Source of the DNA: Aquicella siphonis
Lineage (GTDB): Bacteria; Pseudomonadota; Gammaproteobacteria; DSM-16500
Reading direction: 5' to 3'
Length of the DNA: 64,000 nucleotides
Assembly: GCF_902459485.1 (NCBI RefSeq)
Contig: NZ_LR699119.1
Span: forward strand, 2,347,765 to 2,411,764
The translations under genes and the position numbers were made by a program. Below, in pieces: positions 21,471 through 30,902 of the stretch. How positions within the stretch are numbered: position 1 is the stretch's first letter; every line of letters begins with the position of its first letter. The notes beneath the pieces are model-generated. The model saw only the letters and a list, made by a program, of their open reading frames with translations, was not told the origin of the DNA and searched no databases.

Positions 21471-21977
21471 ATGACTATGACTATTCGTTCATCTTATTTT
21501 TTTGGCCTCGCGGTCGTCAGTGTTTTATTACTCACCAGCCTGTATTTTCAATTCTTTGAAGGCATCATGCCATGCCCGCTTTGCACGCTGCAGCGCATTT
21601 CCTTTGCCATACTTGGCATCCTGTTTCTGGTGGGAGGACTGATTCATTCCCGGCGCGGCGTGCGGCTGACCATTAACTCCTTATGCACGCTGACATCCAT
21701 TCTGGGTATTGTTCTCGCGGGCAGACAGGTATGGCTGCAAAATTTCCCTTCGGCTGAAAACACCGAGTGCGGTGTCAGCATTCAATACATGATGCAAGTC
21801 TTGCCCATGAATGAAGTCATGCAAAAAATATTCGCCGGAAGCGCGGAATGCACCCAACGGGGTTGGGAATTTTTGCATCTGAACATGGCGGAATGGGCAT
21901 TGATCTGGTTTGTGGGTTTTCTGATCATGTCCGTTTGCCTGTTCCTGGAAGAATTCAAGTGGTTTAAACATAAGTAA
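21471..21977 (+). CDS. dsbB: Disulfide bond formation protein B
   Basis: 168-residue inner-membrane quinone reductase that reoxidises DsbA. Four membrane helices are apparent; the first periplasmic loop holds PCPLCTLQR (CxxC), and a second Cys pair (ECGVSIQYM and AECTQRGWEF) sits in the second loop, as in E. coli DsbB. Two in-frame ATGs (21471, 21477) are possible starts. It is probably monocistronic, with a hairpin after the stop. DsbA is not in the window. Confidence 0.92.
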   Translation: MTMTIRSSYFFGLAVVSVLLLTSLYFQFFEGIMPCPLCTLQRISFAILGILFLVGGLIHSRRGVRLTINSLCTLTSILGIVLAGRQVWLQNFPSAENTECGVSIQYMMQVLPMNEVMQKIFAGSAECTQRGWEFLHLNMAEWALIWFVGFLIMSVCLFLEEFKWFKHK

Positions 21978-21979
21978 TT

Positions 21980-22003
21980 AACCCGCCGCCGCACAGGCGG
22001 GTT
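21980..22003 (+). terminator. Hairpin after dsbB
   Basis: An 8-bp stem AACCCGCC/GGCGGGTT with an 8-nt loop begins 3 bp after the dsbB stop. A T-tract is lacking. The rest of the gap (22004-22241) is AT-rich and presumably holds the promoter of the next gene; no clear hexamer pair was found. Confidence 0.5.
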
Positions 22004-22241
22004 GTCCTCCCCGCAGCAAAGAAGCGGAACCAGAGCACTCCTCCATCGTTTGATTAAGCACAAAGTGAGAATTTAAATACAATACTCGTTATAACGATTA
22101 AAATACGGTCTTTCATCGCACTTATTCCCGACCATATACCGGATAAATTATTCTGAATACAGGCTGTAAGCTTTTGAAATGAGTTCTAACATTGCCTGAG
22201 ATTTTGAGATAATATAAATACATCAACCAAGATATGACTCT

Positions 22242-22739
22242 ATGATGCCGGCTAAAAAATTACTTGTTCGCATAAGCATGTTTTTGGGGCTGTGCCTCTG
22301 CGCGCCTTTCAGTTTTGCCCAAGCCGATGAAGAAGTATTAGGCCAAACAATCCAGATCTATACCCGCTTTCATTCATTTATTGGCAAGCCCATCTGGACA
22401 TTGATTATTCGTGATATTGACCACAATCAAAATATCCCGTATTTATTCGATATCCGGAAAGGGGGAAATCACTGGGTCGCATTTACATTTGGCAGAAATT
22501 ATCTGATCACCGTTTCAAGACTGCAGATCGAAACCTACCGCTCCCGGTATAACAAGTTTAAAAATTACCGTATTAATGATTTTTGTAACCTGGAGAGCAA
22601 CGGAAGAATTATCAGGGGCAGATCGATGTACATTACAATAGACGGCGATTTATCGCCCTATTCAAACACTTATACCTGTCATGTCTCATCCTATCCCGAT
22701 GAAAACTTTTATATCTATAACCCCGATTCAACCAGTTAA
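22242..22739 (+). CDS. Secreted conserved hypothetical protein
   Basis: 165 residues with a clear Sec signal peptide (hydrophobic core about residues 8-24, likely cut after FSFAQA or nearby). The mature part is beta-rich and contains FIGKPIWTLIIRDIDHNQN, GRNYLITVSRLQ, FCNLESNGRIIRG and one Cys pair. It resembles a family of small exported proteins that I recall from Legionella and relatives, of unknown role; this recall was not checked. Tandem ATGs at 22242/22245. It is followed 25 bp later by the beta-synthase gene, which has its own strong ribosome site. Confidence 0.7.
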   Translation: MMPAKKLLVRISMFLGLCLCAPFSFAQADEEVLGQTIQIYTRFHSFIGKPIWTLIIRDIDHNQNIPYLFDIRKGGNHWVAFTFGRNYLITVSRLQIETYRSRYNKFKNYRINDFCNLESNGRIIRGRSMYITIDGDLSPYSNTYTCHVSSYPDENFYIYNPDSTS

Positions 22740-22764
22740 TCAGTACTAGATCCAAGGAGAGTTT

Positions 22765-23733
22765 ATGCTGCTGCACAATATCCTAGAAGCCGTGGGAAAA
22801 ACGCCTGTTGTCCGAATTAATCGGCTGGCGGCTGATCTGCCCTGCGAATTATACGCAAAATGCGAGTTTCTGAATCCGGGCGGATCCGTCAAGGACAGGA
22901 TCGCGGTGGAAATGGTCTGTCAGGCTGAAAAAGAGGGCCGGATCAAACCGGGTGACACCTTGATTGAAGCAACTTCGGGAAACGCCGGGATAGGATTTGC
23001 ACTGGCGGGCGCAGTAAAAGGCTATAACATTATCATCACCATGCCTGAAAAAATGAGCCGCGAAAAAGAAGTGATCCTGGAAGCGCTGGGCGCCAAAATT
23101 TACCGCACGCCTACGGAAGCCAAATGGAATGACCCTGACAGTCATATTTCCCTGGCAAAACGGCTGGAAAAAGAATTGCCCAACGCTCACATTCTCAATC
23201 AATACACCAACCCGTCCAACCCGGACGCACATTATAAACACACCGCCCAGGAAATCCTCGATGACATGGGCGGCGATCTCGCAATGGTGGTCATGAGCGT
23301 AGGAACCGGCGGCACGATTACCGGCGTGGCGAAACGTTTGAAAGAAGAACTGCCGCATATCCGCATAATCGGGGTGGATCCCTTCGGCTCTATCCTGGGC
23401 GGCGGAACTGAAGTTTATCCGTATCTGGTCGAGGGCATCGGATATGACTTCATACCTGATGTACTCGATAACAGGCTGGTCGATGAATACATCAAGGTCA
23501 ATGACAAGGATTCTTTCCTGACAGCGCGCCGATTGATACGGGAAGAAGGGCTGCTCGTAGGCGGCTCATCAGGCACCGCGGTCTTTGCCGCACTGCATGC
23601 CGCGAAGACACTCAAAAAAGGACAAAAGTGTCTGGTCATTCTGCCTGACGGTATCCGCAATTACATGTCCAAGTTTGTCGATGACAAGTGGATGCGGGCG
23701 CATGGATTTCTTGAAGAAAAAACTGAAGTATAA
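22765..23733 (+). CDS. Cystathionine beta-synthase / cysteine synthase family PLP enzyme
   Basis: 322-residue fold-type II PLP enzyme. It has the PLP lysine in GGSVKDRIA, the substrate loop TSGNAGIG, and the phosphate-binding GTGGTITGVAKRL. The GGSSGTAVFAAL segment closes the active site. It has no C-terminal CBS regulatory domain. Because the next gene is a cystathionine gamma-lyase/synthase, the pair most likely performs reverse transsulfuration (homocysteine plus serine to cystathionine, then to cysteine). O-acetylserine sulfhydrylase activity cannot be excluded. AAGGAG precedes the ATG; 17 bp separates it from the next gene. Confidence 0.88.
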   Translation: MLLHNILEAVGKTPVVRINRLAADLPCELYAKCEFLNPGGSVKDRIAVEMVCQAEKEGRIKPGDTLIEATSGNAGIGFALAGAVKGYNIIITMPEKMSREKEVILEALGAKIYRTPTEAKWNDPDSHISLAKRLEKELPNAHILNQYTNPSNPDAHYKHTAQEILDDMGGDLAMVVMSVGTGGTITGVAKRLKEELPHIRIIGVDPFGSILGGGTEVYPYLVEGIGYDFIPDVLDNRLVDEYIKVNDKDSFLTARRLIREEGLLVGGSSGTAVFAALHAAKTLKKGQKCLVILPDGIRNYMSKFVDDKWMRAHGFLEEKTEV

Positions 23734-23750
23734 GAGGCGGACGCGCACCC

Positions 23751-24908
23751 ATGAGCAAGCATACACAAGATATCGCCACGCGTGCCATTCACGCGGGACA
23801 ACAGCCTGATCCCGCGACAGGCGCCATCATGACACCCATCTACGCGACTTCCACCTATGTGCAAGAAAGTCCGGGCAAACATAAGGGATACGAATATTCC
23901 CGTACCAAAAATCCGACACGCTTTGCCTATGAACAATGCGTTGCTGACCTGGAATCGGGACAACACGGGTTTGCGTTCGCATCAGGCATGGCCGCCATCG
24001 CGACCACGCTTGAGATTCTGGCTCCCGGCGATCATGTGATCGTTTGCGATGATGTCTACGGCGGGACCTACAGGCTTTTTGAAAAAGTCAGAAAGCGGTC
24101 GGCGGGATTGAAAGTCTCTTTTGTGGACATGACAGATATTCAAAACATTGAAAAGCATATTTTGCCCGAGACACGTCTGATCTGGGTGGAAACACCGACC
24201 AATCCCATGCTAAAGCTGATGGACCTGGGCAAGATAGCGGCGCTGGCAAAAAAACACCGGCTTGTTTCCGTAGTGGATAATACTTTTGCCACCCCGATTA
24301 TTCAGAGGCCGTTGGAACACGGGTTCGATCTGGTCATTCACTCGGCAACCAAGTATCTGAACGGCCACTCGGATATCATTGGCGGTATTGTTGTGACGGG
24401 TGAGAATGCACAGCTGGCTGAACAAATCCATTTCCTGCAAAATTCTGCCGGCGCAATTGCCAGTCCTTTCGACAGTTTTCTCGCGCTGCGGGGATTAAAA
24501 ACCCTGGTTGTGCGCATGGAACGTCATTGTGAAAACGCCATGGAGCTTGCCCAATGGCTTGCGGCTCACCCCAGGATAGAAACCGTTATTTATCCAGGCT
24601 TGCCTTCTCATCCGCAGCACAAGCTCGCGAAAGAACAAATGAAGTATTTTGGCGGCATGATTTCCGCGGAAATCAAGGGCGGGCTGGCGGATACCATTCG
24701 CATGCTTGAGCGCTGCCAGATTTTTTCTCTGGCAGAAAGTCTGGGCGGTGTGGAAAGTCTGATCGAACATCCCGCGATCATGACACATGCCAGCTTGCCT
24801 GCCGAGCAGCGGGCTGCGCTGGGGATAAAAGACAACTTCATCCGTCTCTCGGTTGGAATTGAAAACCTGCAGGATTTAAAACAGGATCTGGATCAGGCGC
24901 TCAAATAA
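23751..24908 (+). CDS. Cystathionine gamma-lyase / gamma-synthase family PLP enzyme
   Basis: 385-residue Cys/Met-metabolism PLP enzyme. It has YEYSRTKNPTR, the AFASGMAAI stretch, the PLP-stacking YGGTYR region, and the Schiff-base lysine in HSATKYLNGHSD. The family includes MetB, MetC and gamma-lyase, and the sequence alone does not separate these; the adjacent beta-synthase favours gamma-lyase. Its last codons overlap the convergent cupredoxin gene by 8 bp. Confidence 0.88.
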   Translation: MSKHTQDIATRAIHAGQQPDPATGAIMTPIYATSTYVQESPGKHKGYEYSRTKNPTRFAYEQCVADLESGQHGFAFASGMAAIATTLEILAPGDHVIVCDDVYGGTYRLFEKVRKRSAGLKVSFVDMTDIQNIEKHILPETRLIWVETPTNPMLKLMDLGKIAALAKKHRLVSVVDNTFATPIIQRPLEHGFDLVIHSATKYLNGHSDIIGGIVVTGENAQLAEQIHFLQNSAGAIASPFDSFLALRGLKTLVVRMERHCENAMELAQWLAAHPRIETVIYPGLPSHPQHKLAKEQMKYFGGMISAEIKGGLADTIRMLERCQIFSLAESLGGVESLIEHPAIMTHASLPAEQRAALGIKDNFIRLSVGIENLQDLKQDLDQALK

Positions 24909-25269
24909 TGATGATTCTGCCGTGCTTGCCGCTGCCCTGACAGTCAAAATCCACCGTGCCTCTGGCCAGCGGCGGGAAAGAAATATTAATGGGAATATCC
25001 AGCATGAATGGGTAAGCTGCGTTGAATTGCGGGAATTCAATCGATGTCTTGCAAGCTTCCGCATTTTCCCGGATAACGCGCAACTTCAATGGCTTGCCGG
25101 CAGCCACCTGGATCAGAGAGGGCTGATAACCCCGTTCATTTACCATAATGGTGACAGAATCATCGGCGCGCCGGGATTCTCCTGTGTTTTTGAACATGAA
25201 ATAAGCTGTCATCCCCAGTAGAATAACGATAGAAGCAAGAATATTGACGACCAGTACATCGCTCTTCAT
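24901..25269 (-). CDS. Membrane-anchored cupredoxin-like protein
   Basis: 122 residues. One N-terminal membrane anchor (about residues 7-26) is followed by a cupredoxin-type beta domain: VTIMVNERGYQPSLIQVAAGK, then ENAEACKTSIEFP with the expected Cys ligand, and a C-terminal FDCQGSGKHGRI strand. In related EfeO-type cupredoxin domains the last segment usually has a Met ligand; here it is Lys/His, so metal binding is uncertain. It is convergent with the gamma-lyase gene, with overlapping 3' ends. Confidence 0.75.
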   Translation of the reverse strand: MKSDVLVVNILASIVILLGMTAYFMFKNTGESRRADDSVTIMVNERGYQPSLIQVAAGKPLKLRVIRENAEACKTSIEFPQFNAAYPFMLDIPINISFPPLARGTVDFDCQGSGKHGRIIII

Positions 25270-25301
25270 ATTTTATTTAAGTCTCCTGACAACAAAAACC
25301 A

Positions 25302-25490
25302 TTAACCTGAATCACGTCTTACCGCAGCAAAGTATATCCCAACCGCCAGCACCGCCGCCATGATACCCGGCAGAATACCACGGAGTTCATAAATCCAGGA
25401 ATGGTCCGCCAACATGGAAGCTGAAGCATTTAAAAATAAGAGCGGGAATACAGGATAGGCAGTCGATGTACTGATGAATATGATAGTCAT
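25302..25490 (-). CDS. Possible small membrane protein
   Basis: A 62-residue frame from ATG 25490 with CTGGAG directly upstream. It has a hydrophobic N-terminal half and a C-terminal helix ILPGIMAAVLAVGIYFAAV ending in RRDSG, a membrane-anchor-like tail. It lies 32 bp upstream of the cupredoxin gene on the same strand, so they may be co-transcribed. No family recognised; may be a chance frame. Confidence 0.4.
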   Translation of the reverse strand: MTIIFISTSTAYPVFPLLFLNASASMLADHSWIYELRGILPGIMAAVLAVGIYFAAVRRDSG

Positions 25491-25631
25491 CTCCAGCAAA
25501 TTATAAAAATAGCTTCATATAATCATTTACTTGGATAAAACACCGCACAGCTTCTGCCATTCCGTCCATAAGGCAAATTTAATAAATCTGAACTATACAT
25601 ATAGTTAATACGCATAAATGACGAGGCAACC

Positions 25632-28043
25632 ATGGATACTCGCAAACCTGGTGACAAACTCGATCAAGCCATTGCTGCCGCGCATCAAGACGGCCCTCCT
25701 GAACTGAGGCTGGCGCGCCTGGAAGCAGCGGTTTGTGAACCGGGAGTCAGGGATGTGTTAAAACACGATCCCCGTCGTCTAGCCGCGTATCAGTCTGCCT
25801 ATTCATCCTGCGCGGACGCGCTCGCGAAAGAACTTAGTGTATTGAACCGGCATATCTATGCCCAGATTGATAATCTGGATAATGTTGAAGTTAAAAAGCA
25901 GAAATATGGTTATAGAATACCTCTCAGTCACCGCATGGTGACGACCAGTTTTAACATGTTGGCACAGCATGTCGCGCGCAGTATTGTTTCGGAAGAAAAC
26001 ATAGACAGACGCACCATGATCATGGAGCGTTGGATCAATATCGCACAGCGGTGTTTTAATGAAAAAGATTTCAATACCTGTTTTGCGATAATGGCGGGGC
26101 TGGGTTCCACACCTGTATTCAGGTTGAAAGCCACCAATGACGGACTGTCAGGGAATGCCGTCCGGTTTCTTGAAATCTTCCGGCCGCTGCTTGCGAATGC
26201 GGATGCTACCACCACGCTGATGTCACGAACCGGTACCGATATTATTCCATATTATGGAACATATCGAACCGCGCTGACATTCATCCTGGATAAAATTGAC
26301 AGTGCACAGCGTAAAAAAGACATGCCTGCATTGCAGGCGGAACAATCCGCGCGTGATCAGCTGATCACCAGTCTGGAGCGTATCAAGGTTTATCAAAATA
26401 GTATTGACACCATCCGGCAGGCAAAGGATATGAGCCCTTTGCAAGCCATGCTGCTGAGAAAAACCATGGTACAAATCATGAAAGAAATAGCGGAAGAAAA
26501 AAGCATGGCCGAGGAGGAAATCCGCCGCGCTGAAGCAGATATCCGGCAACTGGAAGAAGAATTTGCCAGCGAAAAAGGACCGTATCAATCGTATCTCAAA
26601 GCAAAAACCGAATATGAAAAAAGTAAAAAGGATGATAAAGCAACCCATGCCTGGGAAGAAGAAAAACAGAAATTTGACGCTGCGAAGAAAAAAATCGAAG
26701 CGGCTCAAAAAAGCCGCCTAGGCTTGGTGCAAAAACGCGACGCCATACTGGAGATTTACAAGCGTCACGAAGAAGTATTAAAAGCCTCTTTGAAAGACGT
26801 AGTCGTGGTCGAAAGAGCATTGGTTGAACCGGAATCCGACAAATCCGCCAAAATAAAAAAAATGGAAATCCAGCTGCCCCTCGATAAAATCGATGATGCT
26901 CTGTCCCTCGAAGCGGAACCCCGAAATCAGCAGATAACATCCAGCACGCTGTTCACTGATTTTGAATCCCTGATCAATCCGGGAATTTCCCAGCGTATCA
27001 ATGAAGCCTCACTGATCATAGACTGTGTGAATATCATGAAAGAATCGAGCACGACAACCAACAGCATGCGCGGCAATAATATCAAGATAGCCGGGATATG
27101 CAGCGCCATGACGCCGGGTGAAATCCAGCAAGATCTGTCCCGGTTAAATGATGAGATTGAGCAAGTCAGACTTTTTGTCCTGGATGCCAAGCGAAATATA
27201 GAACGCCATCTGGCCGGCGGCCATAAAATGCATAAGGATGAAAAGCTGATTGATCAGATTCTGGAAAAGCTCCAGACCGAATATCTGCGTCTGAATTCCA
27301 TGTTAAGCGCACTGGAATCAAACGCGAAGCGCGTCAGCCAGAAATTTCCGGGCGGCGAACCCTGGGATATATTACGCGAAAACATTCAATATATAGAAAA
27401 ACTACACGAGGTCTTCGCCAGTCTGAGTGACCCCCTGAGTGAATTGACCAGTGCGCGCCCAGCCGTTCCTATAGATCATGCTCACGTGCGCCGGCCTCTC
27501 ACCATGCGGCTGAATGAGCCGCTTGCTTTTCCGGCATGGTTAAATCTGGAGCAAGAGTCTGAACCATCCAGTATGATAACCAGCGCAGACACCCAATCCG
27601 CTGACAGTCTTCTGAGTGAAGCAGCCGTTGAAACAAGAAAGCTGAAACGGGATCAGACAAGAAGACACGCAGTGAATCTCTCGGAAACCCTTGCCAGTCA
27701 GGGCAGTCCTATAGTCCGAAGCACTCAGGATCAGGCTCCAACGGCATCTGCTTCTAAACCATCCCGTTCGGAAGAAGCCACTGCCACATCGCCCCAGATA
27801 CCACGGCGGACAGCAAGAAAATATCCGGCTTTTGCACCGCCTGTTCTGCCCCGGCATCATGAGCCTAAAACCCATGAACCCAGCCCTCAGGAAACCCCTG
27901 CCAATGCTTCTCAGGCCGCCAAAGGTCCAATGACCCTGATCGACGAACTACGAAAGAAACAGGCTGATATCTCGGCAAAAAACCAGCAAAGACCCTCTAC
28001 GCCGCCGCCAAGGCCTCCCAGAAAAGATTCCAGCGGAAAATGA
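25632..28043 (+). CDS. RasGEF (CDC25-homology) domain protein with proline-rich tail, probable secreted effector
   Basis: 803 residues, no signal peptide. Residues about 60-220 match the CDC25-homology Ras exchange fold: LAKELSVLNRHIYAQI, MLAQHVARSIVSEEN, RRTMIMERWINIAQRCF, FNTCFAIMAGLGSTPVFRL and TDIIPYYGTYRTALTFI, corresponding in order to the conserved blocks of eukaryotic RasGEFs (including N-f-x-s-x-x-A-I-x-x-G-L-x-x-x-x-V-x-R-L). Residues about 225-385 are a charged coiled coil; the rest is helical, then a Ser/Thr/Pro-rich region (about 690-760) and a tail with STPPPRPPRK, a class II SH3-ligand pattern (PxxPxR). Ras-type exchange factors are eukaryotic, so host Ras/Rap activation after secretion is inferred. 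It is a single gene upstream of the atp promoter; the gap 25500-25631 shows nothing distinctive. Confidence 0.78.
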   Translation: MDTRKPGDKLDQAIAAAHQDGPPELRLARLEAAVCEPGVRDVLKHDPRRLAAYQSAYSSCADALAKELSVLNRHIYAQIDNLDNVEVKKQKYGYRIPLSHRMVTTSFNMLAQHVARSIVSEENIDRRTMIMERWINIAQRCFNEKDFNTCFAIMAGLGSTPVFRLKATNDGLSGNAVRFLEIFRPLLANADATTTLMSRTGTDIIPYYGTYRTALTFILDKIDSAQRKKDMPALQAEQSARDQLITSLERIKVYQNSIDTIRQAKDMSPLQAMLLRKTMVQIMKEIAEEKSMAEEEIRRAEADIRQLEEEFASEKGPYQSYLKAKTEYEKSKKDDKATHAWEEEKQKFDAAKKKIEAAQKSRLGLVQKRDAILEIYKRHEEVLKASLKDVVVVERALVEPESDKSAKIKKMEIQLPLDKIDDALSLEAEPRNQQITSSTLFTDFESLINPGISQRINEASLIIDCVNIMKESSTTTNSMRGNNIKIAGICSAMTPGEIQQDLSRLNDEIEQVRLFVLDAKRNIERHLAGGHKMHKDEKLIDQILEKLQTEYLRLNSMLSALESNAKRVSQKFPGGEPWDILRENIQYIEKLHEVFASLSDPLSELTSARPAVPIDHAHVRRPLTMRLNEPLAFPAWLNLEQESEPSSMITSADTQSADSLLSEAAVETRKLKRDQTRRHAVNLSETLASQGSPIVRSTQDQAPTASASKPSRSEEATATSPQIPRRTARKYPAFAPPVLPRHHEPKTHEPSPQETPANASQAAKGPMTLIDELRKKQADISAKNQQRPSTPPPRPPRKDSSGK

Positions 28044-28066
28044 ATAGTACATCGATAATTCTGACA

Positions 28067-28129
28067 GACGCTGCCCGCTGATGATCACACGGTAACCCTG
28101 TTGATAACAGAACCTGATCAGGCAGCGTC
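28067..28129. other. Inverted repeat between the RasGEF gene and the atp promoter
   Basis: A 9-bp perfect stem (28067-28075 with 28121-28129) encloses 45 nt that contain a smaller CTGTT/AACAG hairpin. It lies 24 bp after the RasGEF stop and just before the atp promoter. It could insulate the two units; no T-tract follows. Confidence 0.4.
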
Positions 28130-28151
28130 GCGGTCACATCTGCGAAGCCCG

Positions 28152-28180
28152 TTGCCATCGGGGCTAGAGTTCATTATACT
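28152..28180 (+). promoter_or_regulatory. Sigma-70 promoter of the atp operon
   Basis: TTGCCA (28152-28157), 17-bp spacer, TATACT (28175-28180): five of six matches at each hexamer with ideal spacing. Transcription would begin near 28187, some 25 nt before the atpI start. Confidence 0.7.
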
Positions 28181-28211
28181 CGCGCAAACTTGCCGGACTC
28201 TACAAATACGC

Positions 28212-28619
28212 ATGGCAACCAGAAAGCTAAAAAAATTAGTTCAGGATAAAGCTTACAGAATCGTTTTTTTACAACTGGCGGGCGTAATGGTGCTGGCATT
28301 CGCCGCATGGGTGCTCAGCGGCAGAGTAAGCGGGTTTTCAGTATTAATGGGTGGTTTTGCCTACGGTCTGCCTAATCTTTTTTTTGTATGGCGGGTCTTT
28401 CGCTATGTCGGCGCGTCACAGATGACCTTGTTCATGGCGGCTTTTTTTGTGGGTGAAATGGTGAAACTGGCCTTAAGTGCCGTATTGTTTTTAGTTATTG
28501 TGAAATACTTGCCGGTTAGTTTATTATCCGTGCTCATTGGATATATCGGGGCGATCGTTTCGTTCTGGATTGTTTGTTTTTGGTTATTTTCTAGAAATAT
28601 TGATGCAAAAGCAGTTTAA
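28212..28619 (+). CDS. atpI: ATP synthase protein I
   Basis: About 135 residues from ATG 28212 (the frame extends upstream to 28101, but the atp promoter lies inside that extension). Four membrane helices with GRVSGFSVLMGGFAYGLPNLFFVWR, the Gly-rich pattern of AtpI. AtpI assists c-ring assembly or cation supply and is not part of the finished enzyme. It is the first gene of the operon, 19 bp before atpB. The ribosome site is weak. Confidence 0.85.
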   Translation: MATRKLKKLVQDKAYRIVFLQLAGVMVLAFAAWVLSGRVSGFSVLMGGFAYGLPNLFFVWRVFRYVGASQMTLFMAAFFVGEMVKLALSAVLFLVIVKYLPVSLLSVLIGYIGAIVSFWIVCFWLFSRNIDAKAV

Positions 28620-28638
28620 GGCGGTAAGGAGTTGGTAG

Positions 28639-29427
<789 letters not shown>

Positions 29428-29526
29428 TTAGTGCCGTCCTTTTGTTCATAAAAGCGACCGCGGTGGAAAAAGCGTATTTAAAAGATTGGCACAGAGACGG
29501 TTTTTAATAAAATTATTATTTTTTAA

Positions 29527-29850
<324 letters not shown>

Positions 29851-29865
29851 ACACGGGGATCAAAG

Positions 29866-30336
29866 ATGGATATTAACGCCACCATAATCGGCCAATTTAT
29901 CACGTTCGCAATCCTGGTATGGTTTACCATGAAGTATGTATGGCCGCCCATTACCAAGACCTTGCATGACCGCGAGAAAAAAATTGCCGCCGGTCTTGAA
30001 GCTGCGGAACGAAGCAAGCGCGAACTGGAAATGGCGGAACACAAGGCTTTTTCCATTATTCGTGAAGCCAAGCAACAGGCTTCGCAGATTATCGAGCAGG
30101 CAAACCTGCACTCGGCGCAACTTGTCGAAGAAGCAAAGAGTCATGCCAAATCCGAAAGCCAGCGCATTGTGGAACTGGCGCAAGGCGAAATTGATCGTGA
30201 AGTGGCTCAAGCAAAAGAAGCATTAAAAGCCCAGTTGGCGATGCTTGCTGTCACCGGCGCTGAAAAAATCATTCAACGCAAACTCGATCCATCCATTCAC
30301 AATGATTTGTTGAATGAACTGGCTGCCGAGATTTAA
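29866..30336 (+). CDS. atpF: ATP synthase F0 subunit b
   Basis: 156-residue peripheral-stalk subunit: one N-terminal membrane helix (TIIGQFITFAILVWFTMKYV) followed by a long charged helix, ending in the region that binds delta. Length equals that of E. coli (156). It sits 15 bp after atpE. Confidence 0.95.
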   Translation: MDINATIIGQFITFAILVWFTMKYVWPPITKTLHDREKKIAAGLEAAERSKRELEMAEHKAFSIIREAKQQASQIIEQANLHSAQLVEEAKSHAKSESQRIVELAQGEIDREVAQAKEALKAQLAMLAVTGAEKIIQRKLDPSIHNDLLNELAAEI

Positions 30337-30351
30337 GAGTAGGGTCTAACT

Positions 30352-30888
30352 ATGGCAAATTTATCGAGCATTGCAAGGCCTTATGCTCTCGCCGCGTTTG
30401 AATGCGCGCGGGAAAGCCGGGAATTGCCTGCGTGGAAAGCTTTTCTGGAAGCCGCTTCCTGTCTTGCGAAGCAGCCCGCCGTTGTCAGACTGCTAGGGAA
30501 TCCTGAATTGTCCACGGCAAGAATATTCGATTTTTTTCACGAAATCCTGGCTGCGGATATCAATGCGGAAAGAAAGAACTTTTTGCTGCTGCTTTCCCAG
30601 AACAAGCGGTTGAATGTGCTTCCGGAAATCGCCGAGGGATTTAACCTGTACTACGCTGCGCTGGAAAAAATCAGCAAGGTGCGTGTTATCACGGCGGTTG
30701 AAACACCGGATAGTTTCATGAACAAGCTTTCCCAGGCTTTGACAAAACGAATTCAGCGTGAAGTCTCGCTGCAATGCGAGGTTGATCCGGCACTGATAGG
30801 CGGAGCAATCATTCACATTGGTGACAGGGTTATAGACGGCTCCATACGCGGGAAACTAACTCGCCTGCTTGAGAGTCTAACAGGCTAA
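30352..30888 (+). CDS. atpH: ATP synthase F1 subunit delta
   Basis: 178-residue stalk subunit linking b to the alpha hexamer. Recognised by [17 protein letters not shown] at the N-terminus and [25 protein letters not shown] near the C-terminus, the OSCP/delta signature. It is between atpF and atpA as usual. Confidence 0.95.
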   Translation: MANLSSIARPYALAAFECARESRELPAWKAFLEAASCLAKQPAVVRLLGNPELSTARIFDFFHEILAADINAERKNFLLLLSQNKRLNVLPEIAEGFNLYYAALEKISKVRVITAVETPDSFMNKLSQALTKRIQREVSLQCEVDPALIGGAIIHIGDRVIDGSIRGKLTRLLESLTG

Positions 30889-30902
30889 TAAAGGTGATCA
30901 CT

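Noticed and set aside
28101..28211. N-terminal extension of atpI
   Set aside because: The segment contains the atp promoter and is not like AtpI.
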